Below, in pieces: positions 34,848-44,284 of a stretch of DNA of 64,000 nt. The DNA is from Opitutaceae bacterium. GTDB lineage: Bacteria; Verrucomicrobiota; Verrucomicrobiia; Opitutales; Opitutaceae. Position numbers and translations under genes: made by a program. Numbering within the stretch: position 1 is the stretch's first letter; every line of letters starts with the position of its first letter. The notes under the pieces were generated by a model. That model worked only from the letters and a program-made list of their open reading frames with translations, made no database searches and had not been told where the DNA came from. The stretch spans positions 62,001-126,000 of the forward strand of contig JANQSC010000016.1 of the NCBI GenBank assembly GCA_028284235.1, written 5' to 3'.

Positions 34848-35320
34848 GTGAGAAGAAGGCCGAGGAACTTTCGAAACTCCAGGTCGTCTGCTCACTGTTC
34901 GCCCACACCGTCAGCGACGACCTCTACTACGCCCAGCAAATCAAGGAGTCGATCGAGGCTTCCCTCCCTTCCAGCGAATCCGAGCTCGCCCAGCCTTTCC
35001 TCCACAGAGCCAAGGAACTCGTCGAAAAACTTGAGTCCGATCGCGACCGAACCGCCGTCGAACTCGTAGAAGCCGAAACCGACAGCTACTCGTTTTCGAT
35101 GCTCGAACTACGGGCCAATCTCCTCGACGCCCTCAAGCGCATCTGCCGTTTCGATTCCGGGCTCGTAGTGCTAACGGGCCTCAAAGAAGCGATTTGCCCC
35201 GCCGGGAAACGCTGGTCTAAAACCCGCAAGCGAGACTACGAAGACGCGATTGAGTTCGCTCGCGAATTCTGCCAAAAACGATCGCGCCCCTCCTCCACGC
35301 TTTCCCTCATAATCTTCTAG
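34844..35320 (+). CDS. Hypothetical protein coupled to nrdR
   Basis: This 158-residue, mostly helical, soluble protein has no recognised family and no signal peptide or membrane segment. It starts MSEKKAEELSKLQVVCSLFA and contains acidic and basic helices plus a C-terminal Lys/Arg-rich stretch (AGKRWSKTRKRDYEDAIEFA). The ATG overlaps the nrdR stop, so co-translation with nrdR is likely. The HIT gene follows after about 40 bases. Confidence 0.65.
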   Translation: MSEKKAEELSKLQVVCSLFAHTVSDDLYYAQQIKESIEASLPSSESELAQPFLHRAKELVEKLESDRDRTAVELVEAETDSYSFSMLELRANLLDALKRICRFDSGLVVLTGLKEAICPAGKRWSKTRKRDYEDAIEFAREFCQKRSRPSSTLSLIIF

Positions 35321-35361
35321 CCCGCCCCCACTTCCTAAATCTTCATTCTCAGTTCAACCCA

Positions 35362-35709
35362 ATGCCTGAAGAAAAAACGCTCTTCCAAAAGATCGCGGAC
35401 CGCGAAATCCCCGCCAACTTCGAGCACGAAGACGATCAGTGTTTCGCCATTCGCGACATCGAACCTCAAGCTCCGGTTCACGTGCTCGTCATACCCAGAA
35501 AACCAATACAACGAGTCGGCGCCGCCAATCCTGAAGATCAAGCCCTCCTCGGGCACCTGCTCCTCGTCGCTTCCCAAGTCGCCCGCCAGCTGGATTTGGA
35601 AGACGGATTTCGGGTCGTAGTCAACAACGGCCCAAATGGAGGGGAAGCCGTCCCTCACCTCCACGTCCACTTGCTAGGCGGACGAAAAATGACGTGGCCT
35701 CCGGGTTGA
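35362..35709 (+). CDS. HIT-family nucleotide-binding hydrolase (HinT-like)
   Basis: The 115-residue protein matches the HinT branch of histidine triad hydrolases: FQKIADREIPANFEHEDDQC at the N-terminus, HVLVIPRKPI in the middle and the triad HLHVHLLGGR near the C-terminus. HinT enzymes cleave AMP-linked phosphoramidates. The REPIN-like repeat begins 6 bases after the stop and the convergent dprA ends shortly beyond. Confidence 0.95.
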   Translation: MPEEKTLFQKIADREIPANFEHEDDQCFAIRDIEPQAPVHVLVIPRKPIQRVGAANPEDQALLGHLLLVASQVARQLDLEDGFRVVVNNGPNGGEAVPHLHVHLLGGRKMTWPPG

Positions 35710-35714
35710 ACTCT

Positions 35715-35795
35715 TGTAGGGCCTTCGCTTGCGAAGCGCCGCGTAGTTTAGGTTTTGATTTTCATTAGCGGCATGGCGCAAGCGCCAGCCCTACA
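35715..35795. repeat. REPIN-like element: two hairpins in inverted arrangement with GTAGGGC ends
   Basis: The outer ends are TGTAGGGC (35715-35722) and GCCCTACA (35788-35795). Each half carries a perfect hairpin next to the end: CTTCGC-TT-GCGAAG (35723-35736) and TGGCGC-AA-GCGCCA (35774-35787). The roughly 37-base centre is A/T-rich. This two-hairpin inverted layout is that of REP doublets (REPINs) mobilised by RAYT transposases. It fills the gap between the convergent HIT and dprA genes. Confidence 0.7.
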
Positions 35796-35821
35796 TCCTC
35801 GAACGTTCGCCCTCCCATGAG

Positions 35822-36943
35822 CTACCGGTATTGCGAAACTGCCTCGTAAGAGCCATCCAACCGTTTCGCGATATAGCCTTTCAACTCGAGCATCATCAGC
35901 GTGGAAGACATCTCGGCGGCGCTCTGCCGCGTCGACAGGCTCAGCCGATCCGCGCCCAACACCTCGCCCCCAGCAAACAATTTGAGCGTCTGGGATTCAC
36001 CTTCGGACAGATCGCAAATGTCGCTCTGTCGTTCGCCCTCGTATCCAAGATTCAACTGCGGAACCCCACTTTCGTATTCCAGCTCGGACAACAAGTCGTC
36101 GACGCTGGACAAAAGCATGGCGCCGTCACGTATGAGCTGGTTGCAGCCGCGACTCGATTGCTGGTCAATCCTCCCCGGGACCGCGCACACGAGTCGACCT
36201 TGCTCCCCCGCGAAACGAGCCGTGATCATCGACCCGCCGGAAGTATCCGACTCCACTACAACGACCGCCAAGGACATTCCACTCACCAAGCGATTCCGCA
36301 TCGGGAACGTCTGCCGATCCGCTTTTCGGCCCAATGGGAATTCCGATATAACCGCGCCTCTCGATCCAATCTCTCGATACAGACGAATATTCTCCGGCGG
36401 ATAGACGATGTCGATCCCGCAACCCAAGACCGCGACCGTTCGCCCGTCCTCCGCGTCCAACGCTCCCTTGTGGGCGCAAGTATCCACGCCTCGGGCCATG
36501 CCGCTCACCACGCAAATCCCTCGACGAGCCAATTCTTGAGCCATCTCGCGCGCGACTCCCTGACCGTAAAGCGTCGTTCGACGGCTGCCCACCATCGCCA
36601 CGCACGGACGTGAGAACGCGTAGTCGCTCGACGCATAGAAACCGATTGGTGGATCGTGGATTTCCTTCAACAGACTCGGGTAGCGCTCGTCCTCGCGGCA
36701 GACGAAATCGACCTCCAAACGGGCGGTCTCCCTCTTTTCCCTGCTCAAGTCGAAACAGGCCGAGTGGTTCACAATCGAATCGACTGCCTTGCGGGTCAGC
36801 CCTTCAATTCCACACAACGTCGACCGGCCTGCCCGCAACGCCAAGGCCGGATCACCATCAAATGCGTCGAGCAGTCGATTGAGCGTAATCGGCCCAATCC
36901 CCGGAAGCGCATTCAATATCCAATAAGCGTCTCTACGCGTCAT
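35822..36943 (-). CDS. dprA: DNA processing protein DprA
   Basis: DprA loads RecA on incoming single-stranded DNA during natural transformation. The 373-residue protein has an N-terminal HhH/SAM-like region (LNALPGIGPITLNRLLDAFD), the Rossmann core with AMVGSRRTTLYGQG, VVSGMARGVDTCAHKGAL, the FPMRNRLVSGMS motif and SGGSMITARFA, and a C-terminal winged-helix domain. The ATG at 36943 lies inside the end of the nnrDE-type gene (11-base overlap); upstream in-frame starts would overlap it further. It shows that transformation machinery may exist in this organism. Confidence 0.95.
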   Translation of the reverse strand: MTRRDAYWILNALPGIGPITLNRLLDAFDGDPALALRAGRSTLCGIEGLTRKAVDSIVNHSACFDLSREKRETARLEVDFVCREDERYPSLLKEIHDPPIGFYASSDYAFSRPCVAMVGSRRTTLYGQGVAREMAQELARRGICVVSGMARGVDTCAHKGALDAEDGRTVAVLGCGIDIVYPPENIRLYREIGSRGAVISEFPLGRKADRQTFPMRNRLVSGMSLAVVVVESDTSGGSMITARFAGEQGRLVCAVPGRIDQQSSRGCNQLIRDGAMLLSSVDDLLSELEYESGVPQLNLGYEGERQSDICDLSEGESQTLKLFAGGEVLGADRLSLSTRQSAAEMSSTLMMLELKGYIAKRLDGSYEAVSQYR

Positions 36944-38522
36944 CGCGGTCCTCCACTTCCGAAAGCAACGCATCGGAAAAACAACCCAATAAATCAGTCG
37001 AACGAACCGCGACCTGACCGTTTCGATACGCCAGCAAGTCCGCCGCTTTTCCATGCCAGTAAACGGCGCGACAGGCCGCTCCCAACGGATCCCGCGGCGA
37101 CTGGGCCAGCAATCCCGCCATTACGCCTGCAAGCATGTCCCCGCTGCCTCCGCGAGACAACACCGCATTTCCAGTCGTATTCAAGTAGACATGACTGCCA
37201 GCGCTCACTCGAGTCACGGAACCCTTCAGGGCGACCACGATCGACTTGCCCAAGGAGTACTCCCGAACTGCCTCATCCAAGTTTTCATTCGCATCCTTTC
37301 CCGAGATTCGCCTGAACTCGCCCAAGTGCGGCGTGGCGATGCAGCCGCCTTTGACCGCCCCAATCACCTCGCTTCTCAACGCATCGGCATCCAAAACGAT
37401 CGGACATCCGATGGTTGCCGCAAGTCCGCTAGCCAATTGAATCGCCCCCTCGCCGTCACCCATTCCCGGACCCACCAGAACGGCGCTCGCCTTGTCCAAT
37501 AAAGGGCCCATTGCGTCCAACCCACTTCCATCAAAGCCGCCGAAATCGTCTTCCGGCATGGGAATCCACATCGCTTCCGGCGCGAACGGCGACAGTGATG
37601 CGACAACGCCTTTCGGAGCGCAGACCGTGACCAACCCCGCGCCACTTTGGAGCGCCGCTCCGATGCTCATGAGCAAGGCGCCCGGCATGTTTCGCGAGCC
37701 AGCGACAATGAGCAAGTGACCGTGCGTTCGCTTGTCCCCACTAGCCGGCCTAAATCCCCTCAGCGGGTTGAGGACATCATCCGTCAATACACGTGTCTCC
37801 GACTCAACAAACTTATCGAAAAACCCAATGTCCAAATACCGGATACGACCAATCTCTTGCCGGCCATGAAAACACGTCAATGGACACTTTAAAATTCCGG
37901 TTGCGAAAGTCACATCCGCGCGGAAACACGGTTCGTCCACACGGTCGCAGAGTCCGCTCGGCAGATCGACCGCCACTCTCATCCTCAAGCCGTCCGTCTC
38001 GTTGATCGCGTTGACAAGACTCCGGGATACGCCTCGAAGCGGCGGGCGAAACTGCATGCCCACCAAACCGTCGACGCAAATGTCGAATACACTCAAATCC
38101 ACTTCGTCGATCGATTCCTTGTTTAGATCCAAAATATGGATACAATCTAAAGGACAAATCGACTCCAATTCGCTTAGAGCCCGCTCCGTATTCGGCTTTA
38201 GTTCGGACCGAGGACTGGCCAAAACCACGGCGACCCGAGCCACGCGAGCCCGACTGGCGATCTCTCGAATTCCCAAAAGAGCGTCCCCCCCGTTGTGTCC
38301 TTTCCCAATCAACCCAAGCAGTTTCAGTTCCGTCGACTCAAAACGACTCAGACCAAATTCCCGCAAAATCCCGCGCCCAAGCGAATGCCCCACCCGCTGC
38401 ATCGCTTTCCAGACTTTGTCTTCGGAATCCAAATGCGTCGACTCGTACGCCTCGGCCGTCTCGCAGTCCATGACGGGATGCGACGCTTCGATCACAGACT
38501 TGCGGACTCGCTCGAAATCCAT
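36933..38522 (-). CDS. Bifunctional NAD(P)HX epimerase / ADP-dependent dehydratase
   Basis: This 529-residue fusion repairs hydrated NAD(P)H. The N-terminal epimerase domain (about 1-235, YjeF_N) has GKGHNGGDALL and VDLPSG. The C-terminal dehydratase domain (about 245-529, carbohydrate-kinase-like) has HGHLLIVAGSRNMPGALLMS, VLVGPGMG, ATPHLGEF and GSGDMLAGVMAGLLAQ. It corresponds to E. coli YjeF (Nnr). It overlaps dprA by 11 bases and follows acpS by 9 bases, a common neighbourhood. Confidence 0.95.
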   Translation of the reverse strand: MDFERVRKSVIEASHPVMDCETAEAYESTHLDSEDKVWKAMQRVGHSLGRGILREFGLSRFESTELKLLGLIGKGHNGGDALLGIREIASRARVARVAVVLASPRSELKPNTERALSELESICPLDCIHILDLNKESIDEVDLSVFDICVDGLVGMQFRPPLRGVSRSLVNAINETDGLRMRVAVDLPSGLCDRVDEPCFRADVTFATGILKCPLTCFHGRQEIGRIRYLDIGFFDKFVESETRVLTDDVLNPLRGFRPASGDKRTHGHLLIVAGSRNMPGALLMSIGAALQSGAGLVTVCAPKGVVASLSPFAPEAMWIPMPEDDFGGFDGSGLDAMGPLLDKASAVLVGPGMGDGEGAIQLASGLAATIGCPIVLDADALRSEVIGAVKGGCIATPHLGEFRRISGKDANENLDEAVREYSLGKSIVVALKGSVTRVSAGSHVYLNTTGNAVLSRGGSGDMLAGVMAGLLAQSPRDPLGAACRAVYWHGKAADLLAYRNGQVAVRSTDLLGCFSDALLSEVEDRDDA

Positions 38523-38531
38523 GGCCTTGCC

Positions 38532-38948
38532 TCAAACCGAACCGATCACCGCGGCGATCGCGATCGCGGTCGTTTCGGCGTGCGACAGGCTAATCGCTAC
38601 GCGGACGCCGCCCACCGCTTTCAGAGTTTCCATTCCTTTCGCGTCCAACTCGATCTCGGGCTGGCGCCGCTCACCGGGGACCACGCCGATCGACTTCCAT
38701 TCGAAATGCTCGCCGATTCCGGTGCTGAACGCCTTTGACACCGCCTCTTTCGCCGCGAATCGAACCGCCAAATGCGGGTCCGGGTTGCTCATCCCTAAAC
38801 AGTAGTCCAGCTCGACCTGCGTATACACGCGATGCAAGAAACGCTCCCCCTGCCGTTCGCGCACGTCCCGGATTCGGGCGATGTCCACAATGTCGACTCC
38901 CAACCCGATTACGGGTCCAGCGTCGGGTAGCGAAAAATCAAGAGCCAT
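38532..38948 (-). CDS. acpS: Holo-[acyl-carrier-protein] synthase
   Basis: AcpS attaches the phosphopantetheine arm to acyl carrier protein. The 138-residue protein has GLGVDIVDIARI (metal-binding Asp, about 17-22), the catalytic RFAAKEAVSKAF and the substrate-binding HAETTAIA near the end. It is flanked by pdxJ upstream (18 bases) and the nnr gene downstream, the usual pdxJ-acpS-nnr order. Confidence 0.95.
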   Translation of the reverse strand: MALDFSLPDAGPVIGLGVDIVDIARIRDVRERQGERFLHRVYTQVELDYCLGMSNPDPHLAVRFAAKEAVSKAFSTGIGEHFEWKSIGVVPGERRQPEIELDAKGMETLKAVGGVRVAISLSHAETTAIAIAAVIGSV

Positions 38949-38966
38949 CGCCCCAACTCCACTACA

Positions 38967-39725
38967 TCATCCGCCTCGAATCAAGGCTTTCATCTCGCGG
39001 ATCGCCTCCGCCAATCCGGTCTCGATCGCCCGGCTAACGATGCTGTGTCCAATGTTCAGCTCATGTAAATGTGGGAGGCCACGCACTTCCTCGATATTCG
39101 TATAGTTGATACCATGACCCGCATTGACAATGAGACCGAGGCTGAACCCCGTATTCGCGCCGTCCACAAGACGCTGAAACTCGTCGCTCCGTTGCGGAGT
39201 GTGGTAGGCGTTCGCGTAAGCGCCGGTATGCAACTCGATGTGCGACGCATTCGTTTCCGCCGAGGCCGCAATTTGCTCAGAGTCCGGGTCGATGAAGAGG
39301 CTGCTGGCGATGCCCTCGGCAGCAGCGGTGGCGACGATCGACCGGATTCGGTCGAAATTGCCCAGCACGTCGAGCCCCCCCTCCGTGGTCACTTCCTCCC
39401 GATTCTCGGGTACGATGCAAATCGAGTGCGGCTTCACTTCCAAAGCGAACGCGAGCATGTCCTCCGTCGCCGCCATTTCCATGTTGAGACGCGCCTCGAC
39501 GCGCTCTCGGATTCCAAGAACGTCTGCTCGTTGAATATGGCGTTCGTCCTCCCGAGGATGCACCGTGATGCAATCCGCCCCCGCCGCTTCGGAGACGACG
39601 GAAAGAGCCACCGGATCCGGTTCGACGATCGGTTCGAGCTCGACTCCCGCGTTCCGGTAACGGGCCTGGCGCAAGGTAGCGATGTGATCGATATTGACGC
39701 CCAGAAGAATGTTTGCGTTAGACAT
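38967..39725 (-). CDS. pdxJ: Pyridoxine 5'-phosphate synthase
   Basis: PdxJ makes pyridoxine phosphate from deoxyxylulose phosphate and aminoacetone phosphate. The 252-residue TIM-barrel protein shows LGVNIDHIATLRQARY, the catalytic TVHPREDERHIQ, the Glu region CIVPENREEVTTEGGLD and the phosphate-binding C-terminus ELNIGHSIVSRAIETGL. The ATG at 39725 (MSNANILLGVNID) is chosen in place of a start seven codons upstream. Confidence 0.96.
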   Translation of the reverse strand: MSNANILLGVNIDHIATLRQARYRNAGVELEPIVEPDPVALSVVSEAAGADCITVHPREDERHIQRADVLGIRERVEARLNMEMAATEDMLAFALEVKPHSICIVPENREEVTTEGGLDVLGNFDRIRSIVATAAAEGIASSLFIDPDSEQIAASAETNASHIELHTGAYANAYHTPQRSDEFQRLVDGANTGFSLGLIVNAGHGINYTNIEEVRGLPHLHELNIGHSIVSRAIETGLAEAIREMKALIRGG

Positions 39726-39809
39726 AGCGTGTAGTGGGTTGCCCAATCAAGATTGGGAGCTCAAAAAACTGATCGCCTCGTCGATAGAAGACAATCAAAG
39801 AAACCCGGT

Positions 39810-40538
39810 ATGACACACCCCAAGGCCAAACAGGAAAACCTGTTCCTCAACATCATCTTCAACATCGTCGCCCCGAGCGTCACGTTCTCGAAGCTCGACG
39901 ATCTGCTGGCGAAGATCGGAATGGAGGACGCCTTGACCCCCACTCAAATATTGATCATCGCAGTCTCTATGCCGCTCGCGTATGGCCTGTACGACTACAT
40001 CGAGCGGCGCAACATCAACTTGTTTTCTATTCTCGGATTCGCCAATGTCGGACTGACGGGAGTGATCGGCGTCATGGCCCTCGACGGCATTTGGGTCGCC
40101 GTTAAAGAGGCGAGTCTCCCGGCGATCTTCGGCATCCTCGTGCTCGCTAGCGCCCGTACCGAAAAACCCCTTATCAAAACGCTCTTCTACAATCCGGACG
40201 TGATCGACGTCGACAAAATCGACGGCATCGTGGCCGAACGCGGACACCAAAACGCGTTCGAGGACCTCTTCAAACTCGCCACTAAGTTATTCATCATTTC
40301 CTCAGCTTTCAGCGTTGTCATGAACTTCGTCCTCTCGCGAATACTCGTCACCAGCTCGGGAGGCACGGAACTGTTCAACGAGCAAATGGGGCGGATGACT
40401 TGGATTTCCTACCTCGTGATCGTCATCCCCGGAATGGCGATCTATATCGTTGCCATGTGGAAACTCTATGCGGGAATCATGAAGTTGACCGATCTCAAGC
40501 TAGAGGAGCTCATCCACGCGGAAAAAGCCAAGTCCTAG
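39810..40538 (+). CDS. VC0807-like integral membrane protein, unknown function
   Basis: This 242-residue protein has about five or six membrane segments with the pattern I associate with the VC0807 family: PLAYGLYDYIERRNINLFSI, LTGVIGVMALDGIWVAVKEA, then a helix ending at TEKPLIKTLFYN and VMNFVLSRILVTSSGGTELF NEQMGRMT. The function is unknown. It is convergent with the exported phosphoesterase, whose stop overlaps its own by four bases. The ATG at 39810 is the start before the conserved N-terminus. Confidence 0.72.
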   Translation: MTHPKAKQENLFLNIIFNIVAPSVTFSKLDDLLAKIGMEDALTPTQILIIAVSMPLAYGLYDYIERRNINLFSILGFANVGLTGVIGVMALDGIWVAVKEASLPAIFGILVLASARTEKPLIKTLFYNPDVIDVDKIDGIVAERGHQNAFEDLFKLATKLFIISSAFSVVMNFVLSRILVTSSGGTELFNEQMGRMTWISYLVIVIPGMAIYIVAMWKLYAGIMKLTDLKLEELIHAEKAKS

Positions 40539-41527
40539 CGCCGGTTCGCTTCTACGATTAACTCGCTAAAGCTGAAAACGCCAGGCGCGTCCGGATCCAC
40601 GGTCACTCTGACCGCGTGCATGTTGCTCGAGCCGAACACTTCGAGACGCGTGACGTTCCCCACGACGTCGTGATCGCTGTCCGCATGCATGAGCGGCTTG
40701 TCGATGCGAAAGTAATGCGAGTCCCCATGCGTGATCAAAACGGGTTTCGCGAACGCGATCGCCCGCGCCCGCAGCTGGTTTAGAAAACGGGTAAACCCAT
40801 CGTCCCAGTTCGCCTCGCCTCCGTTCCCGAACGGGTTCGCGTGGATGAACAACGCGACCGCCGGAGCGCCAGTCGCGTCCGCCCGATCGAAAACGCGCGT
40901 CAACCACGCCTCGTTGGCGGCGTCGCGATCAAGGAACTCCGCCACGGCGCCGGGAATCGACTCCTGGCGGTTGTTCTTGCTGCCTACGATATGCAAGGTC
41001 GCGAAGAGCACCCGACTGCGCATCCACATTCGATTCTCCACAAAGCGCTCCCATTGCGGATCCGCCGACTGCGTCTCCAACTCGAAAGCCGCTCCACCCC
41101 CAAGGGTCATCGAATCGGGAAAAAACCGTTCGCGAATAGCCGCCAATCGCTCGATCGGATCCATCCGACCCGCGGCCTCTCGGTGGCAGTCCGTCCATTC
41201 GTTATCGCCGGGAGTGTAGATCAGCGGGTGGTCGAATCGCCCGAAACTCGACCACGTCCGGTCGAACGACTCGTCCGAACACGGGGAACCTCCGGACTTG
41301 GTGTCGCCCACGTGAACCGTGAACTCGGGTTCGTCGGCGTTGACCGCGTCGATCACGCGATCGAATCGCTCGTAGTCTTGCGGCAGGACATAAGGCATGT
41401 CCCCCAAGGCGCAAAAGTGAAACGTCTCGCTTCGCAGCGAATCAAATTGGGCGCTCACCGCTAGCAAAGCAAACCCCGCTATGGCGAACGCTCGACTAGA
41501 CCGGATCGCGAAGCTTGGCGACGTCAT
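40535..41527 (-). CDS. Exported metallophosphoesterase-like protein
   Basis: The 330-residue protein has an N-terminal hydrophobic signal segment (AFAIAGFALLAVSAQ) and calcineurin-type metal motifs in order: CALGDMPY, VHVGDTKSGG, YTPGDNEWTDC and near the end THGDSHYFRID. The order GDxx, GDxx, GDNE, GHxH-like fits a dinuclear metallophosphatase, here probably periplasmic or extracellular. The substrate is unknown. The ATG at 41527 is used because the longer frame begins with GTG. Confidence 0.8.
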   Translation of the reverse strand: MTSPSFAIRSSRAFAIAGFALLAVSAQFDSLRSETFHFCALGDMPYVLPQDYERFDRVIDAVNADEPEFTVHVGDTKSGGSPCSDESFDRTWSSFGRFDHPLIYTPGDNEWTDCHREAAGRMDPIERLAAIRERFFPDSMTLGGGAAFELETQSADPQWERFVENRMWMRSRVLFATLHIVGSKNNRQESIPGAVAEFLDRDAANEAWLTRVFDRADATGAPAVALFIHANPFGNGGEANWDDGFTRFLNQLRARAIAFAKPVLITHGDSHYFRIDKPLMHADSDHDVVGNVTRLEVFGSSNMHAVRVTVDPDAPGVFSFSELIVEANRR

Positions 41528-41558
41528 ACGATTCACTCTCCGCCAATCACGCGAGCGC

Positions 41559-42857
41559 TCAACCCCGCGACTCCATCGGGACGTAGTCGCGCAGCGCGGG
41601 CCCCTGATAGATCTGGCGCGGCCGATTGATCTTCATCTTCGGGTTCATCGCGATTTCGCGCCAGTTCGCCACCCAGCCCGGCATGCGCCCAATGGCGAAC
41701 ATCACCGTGAACATGTCGGCCGGGATTCCGAGCGCGCGGAGCACAATGCCGCTGTAGAAGTCGACATTTGGATACAAGTTCCGCGAAACGAAATAGTCGT
41801 CCGCCAGCGCCGCCTGCTCCAAGTTTCGGGCGATGTCCAAACACGGATCGTCGATCCCCATTTTGTCGAGAAGCTCCTCGCACGCCTTGCCGATGATCTT
41901 GGCCCGCGGATCGAAATTCTTGTAGACCCGATGACCGAATCCCATCAGTCGCTTGCCGCTCTGGCCGCTCTTGGCTTCTTCGATGAAGGACGAGCCATCG
42001 TCGCCCGAGGCCCTTATCTCCTCCAGCATTTTGATTACCGCCATATTCGCCCCGCCGTGAGCCGGTCCCCAAAGAGCGGCAGAACCCGCAGCCACGGAAG
42101 CAAACAAGTTCGCCCCGCCCGAGGCGACCATGCGCACGGTCGACGTGCTGCAGTTCTGCTCGTGGTCGGCATGGAGAAGCAGCATCAAGTCCAACGCGCG
42201 GCTCACTTCCGGGATCGCCTCGTAAGGCTGGCCTTTCTCCGAGAACATCAAGTGGAGGAAATTGTCCCCAAACGACAAGGACGGATCCGGCGCGTTGCCT
42301 TCCTTCCCTTGGGACGAACGGAATGCCAGCGCCGCCGCAGTAGCAGTCTGGGCAATTGCAACCGCCGCCGCTTGATCGAAATTCTCCAAATCCACCGCGC
42401 GATCATTCGTCGCGAGTTCCGGATTGTAGCAGCTCAAAGCGCCGAGCATGGAACCGAGCACACCCATTGGCGGCGCATCCGCCGCGAAGCCCTTCAACGC
42501 CTCCGCCATAAGAGGCGAAACCGCGGCGTTGTCGCGAACGCGAGAGCGAAATTCATGCAACTGGGACTGGCTGGGGAGATCCCCGTACAAAATCATGTAG
42601 GACGACTCGAGGAAGTCCGACTGCTCAGCCAATTGCTCGATCGGAATCCCGCGATAGCGAAGAATGCCCGCCTCCCCGTCGATAAACGTAATCTCGCTCT
42701 GGCAGGAGCCCGTGTTTCCATAGCCCTCGTCGTACGCAACGTAGCCAGTAGTGGAACGGAGGCTTCGGAAATCGACCGCCTTCTCGTCTTCAACACCTTC
42801 GATAGTCGGGAAAGCGAATTCGTTATCGTCCAGTTTTAGAACGGCCTGTTTACTCAT
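41559..42857 (-). CDS. gltA: Citrate synthase (type II)
   Basis: This 432-residue enzyme condenses acetyl-CoA with oxaloacetate in the TCA cycle. Catalytic residues are in [15 protein letters not shown] (His) and [14 protein letters not shown] (His), with the Asp in [20 protein letters not shown]. The N-terminal domain ([21 protein letters not shown]) and length match the hexameric, E. coli-type enzymes that are often NADH-sensitive. It is a separate unit upstream of nothing coding on the same strand within 120 bases. Confidence 0.97.
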   Translation of the reverse strand: MSKQAVLKLDDNEFAFPTIEGVEDEKAVDFRSLRSTTGYVAYDEGYGNTGSCQSEITFIDGEAGILRYRGIPIEQLAEQSDFLESSYMILYGDLPSQSQLHEFRSRVRDNAAVSPLMAEALKGFAADAPPMGVLGSMLGALSCYNPELATNDRAVDLENFDQAAAVAIAQTATAAALAFRSSQGKEGNAPDPSLSFGDNFLHLMFSEKGQPYEAIPEVSRALDLMLLLHADHEQNCSTSTVRMVASGGANLFASVAAGSAALWGPAHGGANMAVIKMLEEIRASGDDGSSFIEEAKSGQSGKRLMGFGHRVYKNFDPRAKIIGKACEELLDKMGIDDPCLDIARNLEQAALADDYFVSRNLYPNVDFYSGIVLRALGIPADMFTVMFAIGRMPGWVANWREIAMNPKMKINRPRQIYQGPALRDYVPMESRG

Positions 42858-42978
42858 GGTCTAGGGGCGGTAGTTTTGAAAATTGTTGCTCAGGTGTTAT
42901 TGAGCGAAACGTTCAGACTACGTCTCTTACCCGTTCGATGTAAAGCCCCGGGAGCTCCCTCGGGAACTATTAGCGACG

Positions 42979-43623
42979 CTACACGCTCGTGGAGGTCAGC
43001 TTATCGCAAACTTCGGTGAAATTCGCGTAGATACGCAAACCGCAAGACTGGCTTTTTTCGGGGTGAAACTGGCAGGCAACTGTGTTCCCGCGGGCAATCG
43101 AACTCGTGAATACGCCATCGTACTCCGTCGTCGTCAAAACCAGTTCGGGATCGTCCGGGCGGGCAAAATAGCTGTGCACGAAATAAAACCGGTCGGAGGA
43201 CTCGTCCAAGTCCTTCCAAAACGGCGATCCGGGCTGCTGGAGTTGCGCCGTGTTCCAGCCCATATGCGGAATCTTCAAGCCCGGGCGGGAAGTAAACCGA
43301 ACCACTTTCCCGCTGAATACGCCGATCCCTTTGACATCGCGTTCCTCGGAAACCTCGAAGAGCGCTTGCAATCCAAGACAAACCCCCAGAAACGGCCGAT
43401 CCTCTCCGATCCACCCCGACACGAAATCGGCAAAGCCAGACGCTCGCAATCCGTCCACGCAATCCTCCAACGCGCCGACACCCGGCAAAACCAATCCGTC
43501 CGCATCCTCGACCTGGTCCGGCGACGTGACAATCCGCGGCGCGGCCCCCACCTTGAGCAACGCGTTCTCGACGCTGCGCAAGTTGCCCATTCCATAGTTA
43601 ATAATGGCGATATCCGTACTCAC
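42979..43623 (-). CDS. hisH: Imidazole glycerol phosphate synthase glutaminase subunit
   Basis: HisH feeds ammonia to HisF in histidine synthesis. The 214-residue class I amidotransferase has NYGMGNLRSVENAL at the N-terminus, PGVGALEDCV, the nucleophile GVCLGLQALFE and FHPEKSQ. The start is GTG 43623 (STDIAIINYGMGN follows); an upstream TTG at 43644 is also in frame. It is the last gene of the leftward his set; hisF and hisA are not in the window. Confidence 0.95.
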   Translation of the reverse strand: MSTDIAIINYGMGNLRSVENALLKVGAAPRIVTSPDQVEDADGLVLPGVGALEDCVDGLRASGFADFVSGWIGEDRPFLGVCLGLQALFEVSEERDVKGIGVFSGKVVRFTSRPGLKIPHMGWNTAQLQQPGSPFWKDLDESSDRFYFVHSYFARPDDPELVLTTTEYDGVFTSSIARGNTVACQFHPEKSQSCGLRIYANFTEVCDKLTSTSV

Positions 43624-43687
43624 TGGAAATAAAGTTAGATTCAAGAATTCAAAATGAAGAAGTGAAACGCAACGGGTTCTTCCTTCA

Positions 43688-44284
43688 TCAAAGCATTCCC
43701 TTGGTCGAAGGGAGTCGACCGCCGAGGCGTTCGTCGATCGAACTGGCCGCGTCCACCGCCCGCGCCAAGCACTTGAAAATGCACTCTGCGATGTGGTGCG
43801 GTTCTTCGCCGTATTCGAGCTTCACGTGCAGATTCGCTCCGAGCGTATTGGAAAACGCGCGACAAAACTCCTTTACCAGGATGATATTGAAGTCTCTGAC
43901 GTAGGACGTTTGAGCAGCCACTTGGTACTCGAGGAACGGGCGGTTCCCCAAATCGATCGCCACGCGGCCCAAACACTCGTCCATCGGCAAAATGAAAAAA
44001 CCGTAGCGGCGCATTCCTTTCTTGTCCCCAATGGCGTCCTTGAAAAGCTGCCCGAGAACGATACCCACGTCCTCGACCGTGTGATGATAGTCCACCGAAA
44101 CGTCCCCGCTGGCCTCGACATCCAAGTCGAACAAGCCGTGGGAAGCGAACAAAGTCAGCATGTGATCGAAAAACGGCACCCCCGTATCGATGTTCGAATT
44201 ACCGGAACCATCGACATTCAGCGTGGCGCTGATGTTCGTCTCCTTGGTTTCGCGTTTTAGCGATGCTATGCGTCCTTCAGCCAT
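43688..44284 (-). CDS. hisB: Imidazoleglycerol-phosphate dehydratase
   Basis: This monofunctional dehydratase (198 residues) carries the manganese-binding signatures [13 protein letters not shown] (about 38-50), [12 protein letters not shown] (about 64-75) and [15 protein letters not shown] near the C-terminus. There is no fused phosphatase domain as in E. coli HisB, so histidinol phosphate phosphatase must be elsewhere. The gene overlaps hisC by 19 bases. Confidence 0.97.
   Translation of the reverse strand: MAEGRIASLKRETKETNISATLNVDGSGNSNIDTGVPFFDHMLTLFASHGLFDLDVEASGDVSVDYHHTVEDVGIVLGQLFKDAIGDKKGMRRYGFFILPMDECLGRVAIDLGNRPFLEYQVAAQTSYVRDFNIILVKEFCRAFSNTLGANLHVKLEYGEEPHHIAECIFKCLARAVDAASSIDERLGGRLPSTKGML

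Noticed and set aside
41481..42839. 452-codon open frame antisense to gltA
   Set aside because: It lies almost entirely opposite citrate synthase, is very Arg/His-rich and has no family motifs.
42930..42965. GC-rich palindrome CCCGAGGGAGCTCCCGGG after hisH as a terminator
   Set aside because: The stem has a bulge and no clear T-run follows, so the evidence is too weak to list.
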